From: Rouxiella sp. S1S-2
Lineage (GTDB): Bacteria; Pseudomonadota; Gammaproteobacteria; Enterobacterales; Enterobacteriaceae
Direction of reading: 5' to 3'
DNA: 64,000 nt
Assembly (NCBI RefSeq): GCF_009208105.1
Contig: NZ_WFKL01000001.1
Location: 2,356,001-2,420,000 of the forward strand
The notes below the pieces were generated by a model, which was not told the origin of the DNA, did no database searches, and saw only the letters and a list, made by a program, of their open reading frames with translations. This document shows, one piece after another, positions 28,159 through 36,747 of this stretch. Numbering within the stretch: position 1 is the stretch's first letter; every line of letters begins with the position of its first letter. The translations under genes and the position numbers were made by a program.

Positions 28159-28731
28159 TTAGCCGATATCCTTAAGTTCAAAACGACCGATCTCCAAATC
28201 AATATCGGTACGAAACAGAAACTCCAGCGGCCACGGCACGCACCATAAATTACCCTTTATTTCAATCGACAGAATGTTATGCGTATCCAGTGATTTAGGG
28301 TCGGTAATGCATTTCACCTGCAAATCTCGCGCAATAATCCTGGGTTCAAAGTTGATGATGGCCTGCGTAAGGCGCTTCTGAATATCGTTCCATTCAATGT
28401 CTGACATACGTTTACCTGCCAGCGGGGCGACACCAAAATTGAGCACCGATGAGCGAACCTGATCAAAGGCATCGAGGCCGTGCTGCTGTTCATTGTTGAC
28501 GCAGTTAAACAGCCATTGCAGGTCACGCAGCACCTGACGGCGAAGTTGACTGTGGGTGATGACGTTTTTAGCTGGGTTAAACTCGCGCTTTTCGGGTTCG
28601 TCGTCGGTCAGTCGGTCGAGCAGCGCCGGTTGCACCGTATCGCGGTGAGTCAAACGCGGATTATTTTCCCGCGTCTGGTAGCCCGCACGGTAAAGGTCAT
28701 CGCCTTCCGGCATTAAAGAAGAGGGCTTCAT
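28159..28731 (-). CDS. tssE: T6SS baseplate protein TssE (gp25-like)
   Basis: A 190-residue T4 gp25-like protein that starts sheath polymerisation. The lysozyme-like core contains SVLNFGVAPL and the conserved ENFEPR-type motif as INFEPRII. It is somewhat longer than typical TssE (about 140-170) owing to an N-terminal charged extension. It precedes tssF in a tight pair. Confidence 0.93.
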   Translation of the reverse strand: MKPSSLMPEGDDLYRAGYQTRENNPRLTHRDTVQPALLDRLTDDEPEKREFNPAKNVITHSQLRRQVLRDLQWLFNCVNNEQQHGLDAFDQVRSSVLNFGVAPLAGKRMSDIEWNDIQKRLTQAIINFEPRIIARDLQVKCITDPKSLDTHNILSIEIKGNLWCVPWPLEFLFRTDIDLEIGRFELKDIG

Positions 28732-28789
28732 AATTTCGGCTCCGGCAGAGGGGTTATCAGGCAGATTGGCTGAACGCGGAGTAAATGGA

Positions 28790-29719
28790 TTATTTACCGT
28801 CAGCCTGAATGGCCTTAGCCAGCGTATCTGCGGCGGGATTGCGCCATTCAGGATGCAGTTTTTCGACGGTGACGGCGTTGAGCGGGATGCTCGTGCCGGT
28901 TAATCCCCACTGTTGACTCAGGGTTTTCAGCGACGGACTGTCTGTACCCGCCTGATGTAGAATGGCCATTTTCCCGTTGAATCGCCACGCACGGGCGGCG
29001 CTGTCGAAGGGCAGGATCAGCCAGCTGTTGTTGGCCGTTGCATTGGCGAGGATCAGCCGCTGATTATTGGCGCTGACCACTGACATCCCCTTTTTTTGCG
29101 CATCGGCGGGCAGGTCAAGCAGCGGATAGCCGCTAACGTACAGCAGCGCCTCGGCACTGCCGTTGAGCCATTTTTGCGCGTCACAGTGCAGCGTTTTTTG
29201 CCCGCTGGGGAAAAACTGTGCAGAGGATGCATTGCCCCAATAGGTTCGAAAATGACAGGCATCGGGCGTGTCGAAGACGCTGACCGGCGTAGCGTCGGCC
29301 GCCTGGGGAGACGGCAGGACAGCAGGTGTGGGGGCAGCGTTCTCAGGAGCCAAGGCGGGGGTTTTCGCTTGGTCGGCAACCACCTTCCAGCCATTTTTAC
29401 TCAGTGCAGTACCTTTCTGCTGAAGCTGCCCTTTGGCATCCACAGCCTGCCAATGAAGGGTTATTAGCCTGCGACACTCTTTGTGCATCAATTCACCGAC
29501 GGCGGGCAGAAAATCTTCTAGCGCGGCTGCATCAAACTTTTTTTGACTCACCACGCGCAGCGGCAGCGCAGGCGCGCACCAACTGCTGGCGAGCGGGCTT
29601 TTAACGTCGTCGAGGTAGGCCGCCTGTTTAGTGCCGGGCGACCAGGCAATGCGATAATCCTGCCCCCAGGCCGCAGAAGACAGCCCAAGCAGGCACAAGG
29701 GCCAAATCCATACTTTCAT
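28790..29719 (-). CDS. Periplasmic T6SS accessory protein
   Basis: A 309-residue protein with a Sec signal peptide (MKVWIWPLCLLGLSSAAWG, cleavage after AWG), a Pro/Ala-rich middle and four or five Cys in the mature part (SWCAPAL, HKECRRL, DACHFRTYWG, TLHCDAQ). I do not recognise a catalytic motif. It lies between tssE and the phosphatase gene. In Serratia a periplasmic regulator, RtkS, is needed to activate PpkA; position, export and context make this a candidate for the same role, but I cannot confirm the homology by reading. Possibly a sensor partner for the kinase's periplasmic domain. Confidence 0.7.
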   Translation of the reverse strand: MKVWIWPLCLLGLSSAAWGQDYRIAWSPGTKQAAYLDDVKSPLASSWCAPALPLRVVSQKKFDAAALEDFLPAVGELMHKECRRLITLHWQAVDAKGQLQQKGTALSKNGWKVVADQAKTPALAPENAAPTPAVLPSPQAADATPVSVFDTPDACHFRTYWGNASSAQFFPSGQKTLHCDAQKWLNGSAEALLYVSGYPLLDLPADAQKKGMSVVSANNQRLILANATANNSWLILPFDSAARAWRFNGKMAILHQAGTDSPSLKTLSQQWGLTGTSIPLNAVTVEKLHPEWRNPAADTLAKAIQADGK

Positions 29720-29731
29720 AATTTCTCTCGC

Positions 29732-30511
29732 CTATTTTTCAGGGGCGAACAAAATGCGCTGCGCGTCGCTCAGCGAATGCAACAGGGTCGTGTCTTGAGG
29801 ATTGCCGACCCAAACGGCAACGGCGCTGAAATTGTCTTTTTTTTCAGAACGCTTGAGGATTTCAAGCATCAGTACCAGCCATTCTTGAGGCGAGTTGACC
29901 ATGCGCAGGGTCTGTTCCATTTCGTCAGTGCTGAGGTCGTGCCAGAATCCATCGGTGCACAGCAAAAAAACGTCGCCATCCTCAAGGGCAAGCACATCGC
30001 TGTAGCTGGCTTCGCGCTGCTCGTGCATGCCCAGCGCAAAATAGAGCAGATTACTGTTAACGCCCTGCGTCTGATAACCGGCGTCTTTCATTTGCTGCAC
30101 CAGACTGTGGTCGCGAGTGTGCTCCATCAGATACCCACGGCGAAAGGCATAAAGCCGGCTGTCACCGGCGTGGGCCCAATAGGACAGCCGATAATCGCGG
30201 TCAATAAACAGGCTAACCAACGTGGTGCCCATGTTTTTGAGCGCGTCATTTTGCCGCTGTGCATTAAGGATGGCCTGATTGGCGCGGCCAATATGCTGAG
30301 GAATATGCTGCGCATCAAGATGATCTTCGCCCTTGAAGTGGTTAACCAGCGTGTCACAGGCTATTTTTGCCGCCACGTCTCCACCAGGAATTCCGGCAAT
30401 GCCGTCACACACGACGAAGCAGGCCGAACGATCGCCTACCACTTCGCCAATGCAGTCCTGATTACTGTCGCGAATGCCCTGATTAGTCGTTGATGCAAAA
30501 GTAATATTCAT
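29732..30511 (-). CDS. T6SS PP2C phosphatase (PppA-type)
   Basis: A 259-residue PP2C-family Ser/Thr phosphatase. Metal-binding motifs are present in order: FVVCDGIAG, GDSRLYAFR, LLCTDGFWHDL and EKKDNFSAV. In the threonine phosphorylation pathway PppA dephosphorylates the FHA protein and shuts T6SS off. Its ATG overlaps the tagH stop (TAATG), so it is translation-coupled to the FHA gene, its likely substrate. Confidence 0.92.
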   Translation of the reverse strand: MNITFASTTNQGIRDSNQDCIGEVVGDRSACFVVCDGIAGIPGGDVAAKIACDTLVNHFKGEDHLDAQHIPQHIGRANQAILNAQRQNDALKNMGTTLVSLFIDRDYRLSYWAHAGDSRLYAFRRGYLMEHTRDHSLVQQMKDAGYQTQGVNSNLLYFALGMHEQREASYSDVLALEDGDVFLLCTDGFWHDLSTDEMEQTLRMVNSPQEWLVLMLEILKRSEKKDNFSAVAVWVGNPQDTTLLHSLSDAQRILFAPEK

Positions 30512-32196
30512 TATTTTCCCTGTTGGGTTTGCAGGTCTTTGTACTGGTCCACTTCAACGTCGTAGGCGTGCAGGAAGGCTTCCCCAAACAGGGTGTGAAA
30601 ATCATCCTCAATTTCTCCCGACGTTTTTTGATAATTTTTAATGAAGTAGTCCCACAGCGCCGCTTTGCGCTTAGTCGACAGCGCAAGGCGCGGGAGTTGG
30701 CCCTCTTCCCGCGCCTTGGTTTCTAGCAGCTCCGGGTTGAACGACTGCAGCATGGCGGCAATAATCGCCCTGATACCGGCGATCATGCCAAGCTGGTGGG
30801 CCTGTAAATCAATCAGCGCGTCACGCACTGCCTGTTCTGGCTGCATAAAGCCCGGCATTTGCGTGCCAAACATCTGCATCAGCACCGTTTTTCCCGACGG
30901 CAGCAGTTTGAACGGGTTATTGGCTTCGTCGAGGATCATGGTCATTTCTGCTTTCACGCCGCGTTTAAGCATTGAGCGCGACGACAGCAGGGCCACTGTA
31001 CCCTGTGAAAAAAGGCTGACCACTTGCCCCAGCAGACGCAGCTGATTCTCACCAAATTCCGGCTGGTTATGCATCTCGTTAAGGCCGATGCCCTCCAGCA
31101 AGCCCTGCAGCAGGTTGCCTTCCAGCATGGCATTGTCGTGACTATTTTGACGGGCGGGCTGGCGTTGATATGAAACCGGGTCGATGCTCATTCGACCGGC
31201 CGAAAGCGAGGGCTGCGGCGCGATTTTCTCTTCCGACGGAGAAGGTGGGGCTTCTGGTTGCAGCGAGGTGAGCGAAGCCTCGTCAATCGGTTCAACCGCC
31301 GCCGGTTGCGGTTTTATCTGCGCCGCTGGGGTAAATTCCGGCTCGTCGGGTGCGGCCTGAAAATGCTCCGGCGGCGTAAGCGGCTGGGCATTATCGACCA
31401 TCAATCCAAACAGATCATTGTTTTCAGAAGAAGAGGGGGCGCCGCCGAACAGCGCCAGCGGGTCTATCTCCTGCTGTTGCGCGGGGTCGGATTTAGGCGG
31501 CAAAGCATCCTGCGCCAGCAGCGTGCTTGGCGTCGAATTTTTAAGAATATGTTCCTGCTCGAACGGGCTGTCGGCGGTAAACAAGCGCGTTGGGTCAGTC
31601 TCTCGTTTATTGAGCTGATGTAAACTGGCGGGATTGTGAATTTGAGAGAGAGGATCGACCGGATTCAGCTCTTCACGGGTCAATTCGGTCAGCGGATTAT
31701 CCTTGTCTTTGCGCGCTTGGGCCGCGGCGTGTTCCTGCGTTTCAGCCGGTTTCGTAACGAAAAATTCGTCGGCCAGGCTGTCCCATATCTCACCGGGGAT
31801 CGCGGTTGCCGTGCCAGATGACAGGTTTGACGGCATCGCACTGGCGGGTTTTACAGGCTCGGCGTGCAGCGCCGTATTCTGCTGTAACGAGGAAACGGCA
31901 ATGACATAGTCGCCAATGCCGAGCTGGTCTCCGTCCTGCAGTTCAACCTGACGGCCACGTTCCAGCGGAATACCGTTGAACTCGACGTTAATCACGTTGC
32001 CACGGTTGGTCAGGCGGCATTCACCCTCTGCAGAAATGTGCACCAACGCCTGCAAACGTGAAATGGCCCGATTTTCATCAGGTAAGGTGAAATTATTGTC
32101 CTCGCTGCGCCCAATCGTGCCGCCGGGTGGGGCAAAGTCGCAGCTGGTTTGTGGTGGCTGAACGCCATTTTTACTTTTTACGAGAGTAAATCGCAT
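30511..32196 (-). CDS. tagH: T6SS FHA-domain protein TagH (Fha)
   Basis: A 561-residue cytosolic protein. The N-terminal FHA domain (1-100) has GTIGRSEDNNFTLPDENRAISRLQALV, the phosphothreonine-binding signature. A long disordered Pro/Glu/Gln-rich middle follows, then the C-terminal VasC/ImpI-type domain (from about residue 360, LLQGLLEGIGL... to the end). Fha phosphorylated by PpkA triggers assembly. It is separated from hcp by a strong hairpin. Confidence 0.93.
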   Translation of the reverse strand: MRFTLVKSKNGVQPPQTSCDFAPPGGTIGRSEDNNFTLPDENRAISRLQALVHISAEGECRLTNRGNVINVEFNGIPLERGRQVELQDGDQLGIGDYVIAVSSLQQNTALHAEPVKPASAMPSNLSSGTATAIPGEIWDSLADEFFVTKPAETQEHAAAQARKDKDNPLTELTREELNPVDPLSQIHNPASLHQLNKRETDPTRLFTADSPFEQEHILKNSTPSTLLAQDALPPKSDPAQQQEIDPLALFGGAPSSSENNDLFGLMVDNAQPLTPPEHFQAAPDEPEFTPAAQIKPQPAAVEPIDEASLTSLQPEAPPSPSEEKIAPQPSLSAGRMSIDPVSYQRQPARQNSHDNAMLEGNLLQGLLEGIGLNEMHNQPEFGENQLRLLGQVVSLFSQGTVALLSSRSMLKRGVKAEMTMILDEANNPFKLLPSGKTVLMQMFGTQMPGFMQPEQAVRDALIDLQAHQLGMIAGIRAIIAAMLQSFNPELLETKAREEGQLPRLALSTKRKAALWDYFIKNYQKTSGEIEDDFHTLFGEAFLHAYDVEVDQYKDLQTQQGK

Positions 32197-32226
32197 AGTC
32201 GCAACCTGAGGCAGTGGAACAACACA

Positions 32227-32257
32227 GCCTTCTCCCGCTTTTTGAGCGGGGGAAGGC
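32227..32257 (-). terminator. Strong hairpin between hcp and tagH
   Basis: Thirteen base pairs (27-39 with 45-57 of 32200; one G-U) around a five-base loop, GC-rich. It lies 18 bases after the hcp stop. With no U-tract on the minus strand it is more likely a 3' stabiliser or partial terminator that raises hcp over the downstream genes than a full stop. Confidence 0.65.
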
Positions 32258-32274
32258 CAGGATGGAGGGGGTAA

Positions 32275-32757
32275 TTAAGAACCGGTGTTCTGTTTGATGT
32301 CCCAGGTGAATTCGGTTGATGCACCTTGACCACCGGTGTCCAGCTGTACCCAGTACTCGCTCTTGACCGACGCGGCCTGGAAGGAGTAGTTAATGCCGAC
32401 CGTGTCGTCAGTGTGGGCACCGATATATTGGACGGCTGTCACCAGAACCTGGGTCAAAACAATTTGGGTATATTCCACCTGATTGCCCCCCGCTTTGCAG
32501 ACGGAAAGGGTAATGGTGGGAATATGTTCGCCGTTGGCACAGTATTTCATCAGGCTTGGCGTGGCTTTGTCGATCAACGCATTGACGTGCAGGTCGTTGA
32601 AGTAAACCTTACCGGCGCCGCCGCCGCCGCCGACGTTCATATTGTTGGGCTGGTTCGCTCCCCACGAGAAAGATAAAATATCGGACCATCCGGTGTGGTT
32701 TGAATCTTTTGATTCGCCCGTAACGCCGCTAACCTGCAAGAACATTGAAATAGCCAT
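32275..32757 (-). CDS. hcp: T6SS tube protein Hcp (TssD)
   Basis: A 160-residue Hcp family protein that stacks as hexameric rings to form the inner tube and carries small effectors. The start MAISMFLQVSGVTGESKD, the motif GWSDILSFSWGA and IVLTQVLVTAVQYIG are diagnostic. GGAG lies before the ATG. It is followed by the hairpin, and preceded by tssC with a 75-base gap. Confidence 0.97.
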   Translation of the reverse strand: MAISMFLQVSGVTGESKDSNHTGWSDILSFSWGANQPNNMNVGGGGGAGKVYFNDLHVNALIDKATPSLMKYCANGEHIPTITLSVCKAGGNQVEYTQIVLTQVLVTAVQYIGAHTDDTVGINYSFQAASVKSEYWVQLDTGGQGASTEFTWDIKQNTGS

Positions 32758-32832
32758 AATTGAAAAACTCCATCATTAAATGTGTAAACGACTAATAAAG
32801 AAGGGGGGCAAGAAAGTGAAAACAATGAAACG

Positions 32833-34338
32833 TTATGCCTGCTTTTGTTTAAGCGAGGGCAGTTTTGATACCAGGCGTAGTGAAACCGTCAGCCCTTCGA
32901 GCTGATAGTGCGGACGCAGGAAGAATTTAGCCGAGTAGTAACCCGGATTATCTTCAATCTCTTCGACCTGGATTTGTGCATCGGCCAGTGGCTTACGCGA
33001 TTTAGTTTGCTGCGATGAGTTTGCCGGATCACCGTCCACGTAGTGAACGATCCACTCATTTAACCAGCGCTCCATGTCCTGACGCTCGTGGAAAGAACCA
33101 ATTTTGTCGCGCACGATGCATTTCAAATAGTGTGCGAAGCGGCAGCAGGCGAACAGGTAAGGCAGTCGAGCCGCCAGTTGAGCGTTGGCGCTGGCATCTG
33201 CGTCGTAATATTCCTCCGGCTTTTGCAGCGACTGTGCACCGATGAAGGCGGCAAAGTCTGAGTTTTTGCGGTGAATCAGCGGAATAAAACCATTTTTCGC
33301 CAACTCGGCTTCACGGCGATCGCTGATGGCGATTTCAGTCGGACACTTCATGTCTACACCGCCGTCGTCGCTTGGAAACACGTGGCAGGGAAGATTCTCA
33401 ACCGAGCCGCCGGACTCCACGCCGCGAATCGAGGTACACCAGCCAAACTCTTTAAAGGAGCGATTGATGTTGGCGCCCATGGCGTAGGCCGAGTTGGCCC
33501 AGGTGTAATTTTTATGCGTGGCCCCTTCGGTGTCTTCTTCAAAGTCAAAACTGTCGACCGGATTGGTGCGAATTCCGTAAGGCAGACGGGAGAGAAAACG
33601 CGGCATCACCAGGCCGAGATAACGCGTATCCTCGGTTTCGCGCAGCGTTCGCCACGCCGCATATTCGGTATTCTGGAATATTTTGGTCAGGTCGCGCGGA
33701 TTGGCCAACTCCTGCCAACTTTCCATTTGCAGCGCATTCGGCGACGCGCCTGCAATAAATGGACAGTGCGCCGCGGCGCTAATTTTGGCTATTTCACCCA
33801 GCATTTCGACATCCTGCGGGCTGTGGTCGAAGTAATAATCACCAATCAGACAGCCAAACGGCTCGCCGCCAAACTGGCCATACTCTTCTTCATACACTTT
33901 CTTAAACAACGGCCCCTGATCCCAGCCGATGCCTTTATGGCGTTTCAGATTGCGCCCCAGCTCTTTCTTGCTGATATTCATGACGCGAATCTTCAACATC
34001 TCATCGGTTTCAGTATTGTTGACCAAATAATGCAGGCCACGCCATGCGCCCTCGAGCTTCTGGAAAGACTCGTGGTGCATTATCTGATTCACCTGCTGAG
34101 AAAGCTTGAGGTCTATTTCAGCAATCAATGCCTGGATAGTGCGGTAAGCGTCGGTTGAAACCGGCACAGTGTTTTGCAGCGCCTGCTCGGCGAGCGTTTT
34201 TACCGCGTTTTCTATGGCATCACGGGCAGAATCTGTTTTGGGTTTGAACTCTTTATTCAGCAACGCACTGAATTCATCCTGCGAAAAACCCGCTTGTCGG
34301 GTTTGCTGCTCAAGGGATTGGGTTGATGAATTACTCAT
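32833..34338 (-). CDS. tssC: T6SS contractile sheath large subunit TssC
   Basis: A 501-residue sheath protein (VipB/ImpC). Recognisable parts are LEGAWRGLHYLVNNTETDEMLKIRVMNIS, GCLIGDYYFDHSPQDVEML, and PCHVFPSDDGGVDMKCPTEIAISDRRE. It pairs with TssB to make the sheath, with the ClpV-binding element on TssB. It overlaps the tssB stop by eight bases. Confidence 0.97.
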   Translation of the reverse strand: MSNSSTQSLEQQTRQAGFSQDEFSALLNKEFKPKTDSARDAIENAVKTLAEQALQNTVPVSTDAYRTIQALIAEIDLKLSQQVNQIMHHESFQKLEGAWRGLHYLVNNTETDEMLKIRVMNISKKELGRNLKRHKGIGWDQGPLFKKVYEEEYGQFGGEPFGCLIGDYYFDHSPQDVEMLGEIAKISAAAHCPFIAGASPNALQMESWQELANPRDLTKIFQNTEYAAWRTLRETEDTRYLGLVMPRFLSRLPYGIRTNPVDSFDFEEDTEGATHKNYTWANSAYAMGANINRSFKEFGWCTSIRGVESGGSVENLPCHVFPSDDGGVDMKCPTEIAISDRREAELAKNGFIPLIHRKNSDFAAFIGAQSLQKPEEYYDADASANAQLAARLPYLFACCRFAHYLKCIVRDKIGSFHERQDMERWLNEWIVHYVDGDPANSSQQTKSRKPLADAQIQVEEIEDNPGYYSAKFFLRPHYQLEGLTVSLRLVSKLPSLKQKQA

Positions 34339-34891
34339 GATTTTTCTCCGTGCTGCTCTCTTCTTCTACGTTGTTTGCCGGTTTAGCGGCGGCGGTCAGC
34401 GATTTAAGCAGGGTGGGGTTTTTGAGGATTTCTGAAATCAACTCTTCAGCGCCGTTTTTGCCGTCCATATAGGAGAGCAGGTTTGACAGCTGGGTGCGGG
34501 CATCGAGCAGTTGGTCAAGAGGTTCAACGCGGCGAACGATAGCGTCGGGTGAAAAATCTTCCATACTGTTAAACGTGAGATCTACACCCAACATTCCTTT
34601 TCCCGTCAAGGTGTTATCCACGTGATAGGCGATGTGTGGCTGTAGGGACTTCATGCGCTCATCAAAGTTGTCGATATCGATTTCAAGAAACTTGCGCTCC
34701 TCAATCGGCATTTGGTCCTGTTGCGATTGGCCCACTAAGTCCGCCATCACGCCCATGACAAACGGGATCTGAATTTTGCGTTCGGATCCGTAAATCTCAA
34801 CGTCATACTCTATCTGCACGCGCGGTGCACGATTACGGGCAATGAATTTCTGCCCGCTACGGGCTTTTTTTGTGCCGGGAAAATTGGCCAT
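34331..34891 (-). CDS. tssB: T6SS contractile sheath small subunit TssB
   Basis: A 186-residue sheath protein (VipA/ImpB). The segment IPFVMGVMADLVGQS and FNSMEDFSPDAIVRRVEPL are family hallmarks. Forms heterodimers with TssC in the sheath. GGAG precedes the ATG; overlaps tssC. Confidence 0.96.
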   Translation of the reverse strand: MANFPGTKKARSGQKFIARNRAPRVQIEYDVEIYGSERKIQIPFVMGVMADLVGQSQQDQMPIEERKFLEIDIDNFDERMKSLQPHIAYHVDNTLTGKGMLGVDLTFNSMEDFSPDAIVRRVEPLDQLLDARTQLSNLLSYMDGKNGAEELISEILKNPTLLKSLTAAAKPANNVEEESSTEKNHE

Positions 34892-34948
34892 CGGGTATCT
34901 CCATCAAGTAAATGCACTGCGTTTTAAAATTTGTCTGCAAGGCTGAAT

Positions 34949-35971
34949 TTAAGCGTCTGTACGACCCAACACCCCTTTCAGTTGATTGACGGCATCCGGT
35001 GCCAGTTCACGAATAATTTCCAGAAAATCGAGTTGTATAAGCCGCTCGACGCGTTCAAGCATCATCGGTGCCGGATGGCTGGGCTCGTAGTGACGAAAAT
35101 ACTGTTTAACCTTTTCCAGCATCAGCTGGGCGTCCTCTTTTGAGGTGAGCTGCACCTGTCGCCAGTCGGTTTCGGGCGCTTTTATTAGCGCAGCAGCCGT
35201 CGCAGGTTGCAGATTTTCAGCGCTTGATTGTTGGGCTGCATGCAGGTCCTGCGCCTCCTGCAGACTCTGGCGATAAGCTTGTAACAATGCCGAGAGGTTT
35301 CTAAAAAGTGCCGACAAATCAGGCATACCGCTTTCGCCAAAATGCTCGGTTACGTCGTGATGCAACTGATGCAAATGGCTGTCGATACTCAGCAGCAGTT
35401 GAACGGCGTCGTTTTCTCCCTCAGACAACTCCTGCTGAAGTCGAGCCAGGCCACCGGGGTAACTGGCGCACTCGCTTTTGCTGCCGTCAATCAGGGCAGT
35501 AGCGTCACGAAAACTTATTTCGCCGCTGGCGCTTTTGAACAATTTTGCCTGCCGCAGCGCCGCCATCAGCGACGATTGTTCGCTCAGGCTGGCCAGTGCG
35601 TTGATGCGCAGCAGCGGATCTGCTTCGCCGTCAAATTCCAGTTCCGGAAAGAGTTGCGGCCAATATTTTTCACTGACGCCGGTCACTAATCGCAGACCGG
35701 CATCAAACCCTTCAAGGCCATTGAGATGGGTCCATGCTTCAGTGAGGGGTAAAATTATTCGCAAATCCTTGGTTCTCATCAGCAGTGCCTGGCCCTGTTT
35801 TTCAACCAGACGCCAGTCCGCCGCCTCGGCGGGAATAATAGTTTTGCCGAACTGCTGCTCTGCCTTCCCTTCGCAGGACCGTTCAAAGGCCATAAATTCG
35901 GCGTCGTATTCCAGATTTTCCCCGCAGGGGTGCTCATCGCTGACGGGTGCCAGCAGGGGTTCGATATTCAT
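34949..35971 (-). CDS. tssA: T6SS protein TssA
   Basis: A 340-residue TssA with the N-terminal ImpA domain (MNIEPLLAPVSDEHPCGENLEYDAEF; DWRLVEKQGQALLMRTKDLRIILPLTEAW) and a C-terminal EVHPAP-like region as FRHYEPSHPAPMMLERVERLIQLDFLEII. The short C-terminal form is the TssA1-like class that primes or caps the growing sheath at the baseplate. It lies 57 bases before tssB. Confidence 0.92.
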   Translation of the reverse strand: MNIEPLLAPVSDEHPCGENLEYDAEFMAFERSCEGKAEQQFGKTIIPAEAADWRLVEKQGQALLMRTKDLRIILPLTEAWTHLNGLEGFDAGLRLVTGVSEKYWPQLFPELEFDGEADPLLRINALASLSEQSSLMAALRQAKLFKSASGEISFRDATALIDGSKSECASYPGGLARLQQELSEGENDAVQLLLSIDSHLHQLHHDVTEHFGESGMPDLSALFRNLSALLQAYRQSLQEAQDLHAAQQSSAENLQPATAAALIKAPETDWRQVQLTSKEDAQLMLEKVKQYFRHYEPSHPAPMMLERVERLIQLDFLEIIRELAPDAVNQLKGVLGRTDA

Positions 35972-36006
35972 CCACAGACCTGCCTGTAAACGTAAAGTGA
36001 GGGGCG

Positions 36007-36729
36007 TTATTCAAACATCGGCGGATATAGGCCGTTGTGCCCGGTGTGTCTGGCGTTTGCCGACTGAAACAGCAGAGAAAAAAGACGCGTGGTGAAATTA
36101 CCGCTGTGAACGTGGGTAAACAGCGGGCTGCCGTCACTTTGATTCGTCCACCAAAAGCTGGTGTACTGCGACGGATTGAAATAGTCCTCAACCTGCGGCC
36201 AGTTGAGTGAGCTTGGGATATCGCGATAGCCAATAACGTCAAAAATATCCGAAAGCTCGCGGGTGTCGGGCTTTTCAAGCGGCAGCATGCGCAGCAATGA
36301 CTGGTCAAGCTGGTCGGCAGTACTGCGCTGATTCACCGCTGCATTGAGCGTCATGCCCAGTTGGCGATACCACAGACCGGCGGTTCTGAGCTGCAGCGGA
36401 TGCCACTCTTCCAGCGTCAGCAGATTCATGGCGCAGATGGGATACTGCCGGCCGACTCTGTCCTGCGCGGGCAGCAGGCATCCCATCTGAATGTACTGTC
36501 CGCCAAGCGTCGCCGGAACAATAAAATTCCACACCGGAGCCATCGCAAACTGAGTGACCGGTACGCCAGTGGCTGGCTGCTGTTTCTGCCAGGCTATGCC
36601 GGACTGAAACCAGTGTGACCAGCTGTTGACTAGCGCGTCCGGCAGGCGGCGACGCAAAAAGTCGCCGTTGCCGGGAAGTTTTCCATACCAGCCGGGCACG
36701 AGCCTGTCGGGTGAAGAAGGTTGCATCAT
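36007..36729 (-). CDS. tagF: T6SS-associated protein TagF
   Basis: A 240-residue TagF-family protein. The start VPGWYGKLPGNGDFLRRRLP is diagnostic. TagF represses T6SS assembly post-translationally, in Pseudomonas by sequestering Fha. It lies 18 bases downstream of tssM. No PppA fusion here, unlike some systems. Confidence 0.92.
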   Translation of the reverse strand: MMQPSSPDRLVPGWYGKLPGNGDFLRRRLPDALVNSWSHWFQSGIAWQKQQPATGVPVTQFAMAPVWNFIVPATLGGQYIQMGCLLPAQDRVGRQYPICAMNLLTLEEWHPLQLRTAGLWYRQLGMTLNAAVNQRSTADQLDQSLLRMLPLEKPDTRELSDIFDVIGYRDIPSSLNWPQVEDYFNPSQYTSFWWTNQSDGSPLFTHVHSGNFTTRLFSLLFQSANARHTGHNGLYPPMFE

Positions 36730-36747
36730 CTTGTTTCCTTTCAGGCC

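Noticed and set aside
29543..30493. Long plus-strand frame of 316 codons opposite pppA
   Set aside because: It crosses the 28790 and 29732 genes on the other strand, has no family signature, and is the shadow of the phosphatase frame.
33271..34158. Long plus-strand frame of 295 codons opposite tssC
   Set aside because: It lies entirely over tssC, whose protein signature is unmistakable.
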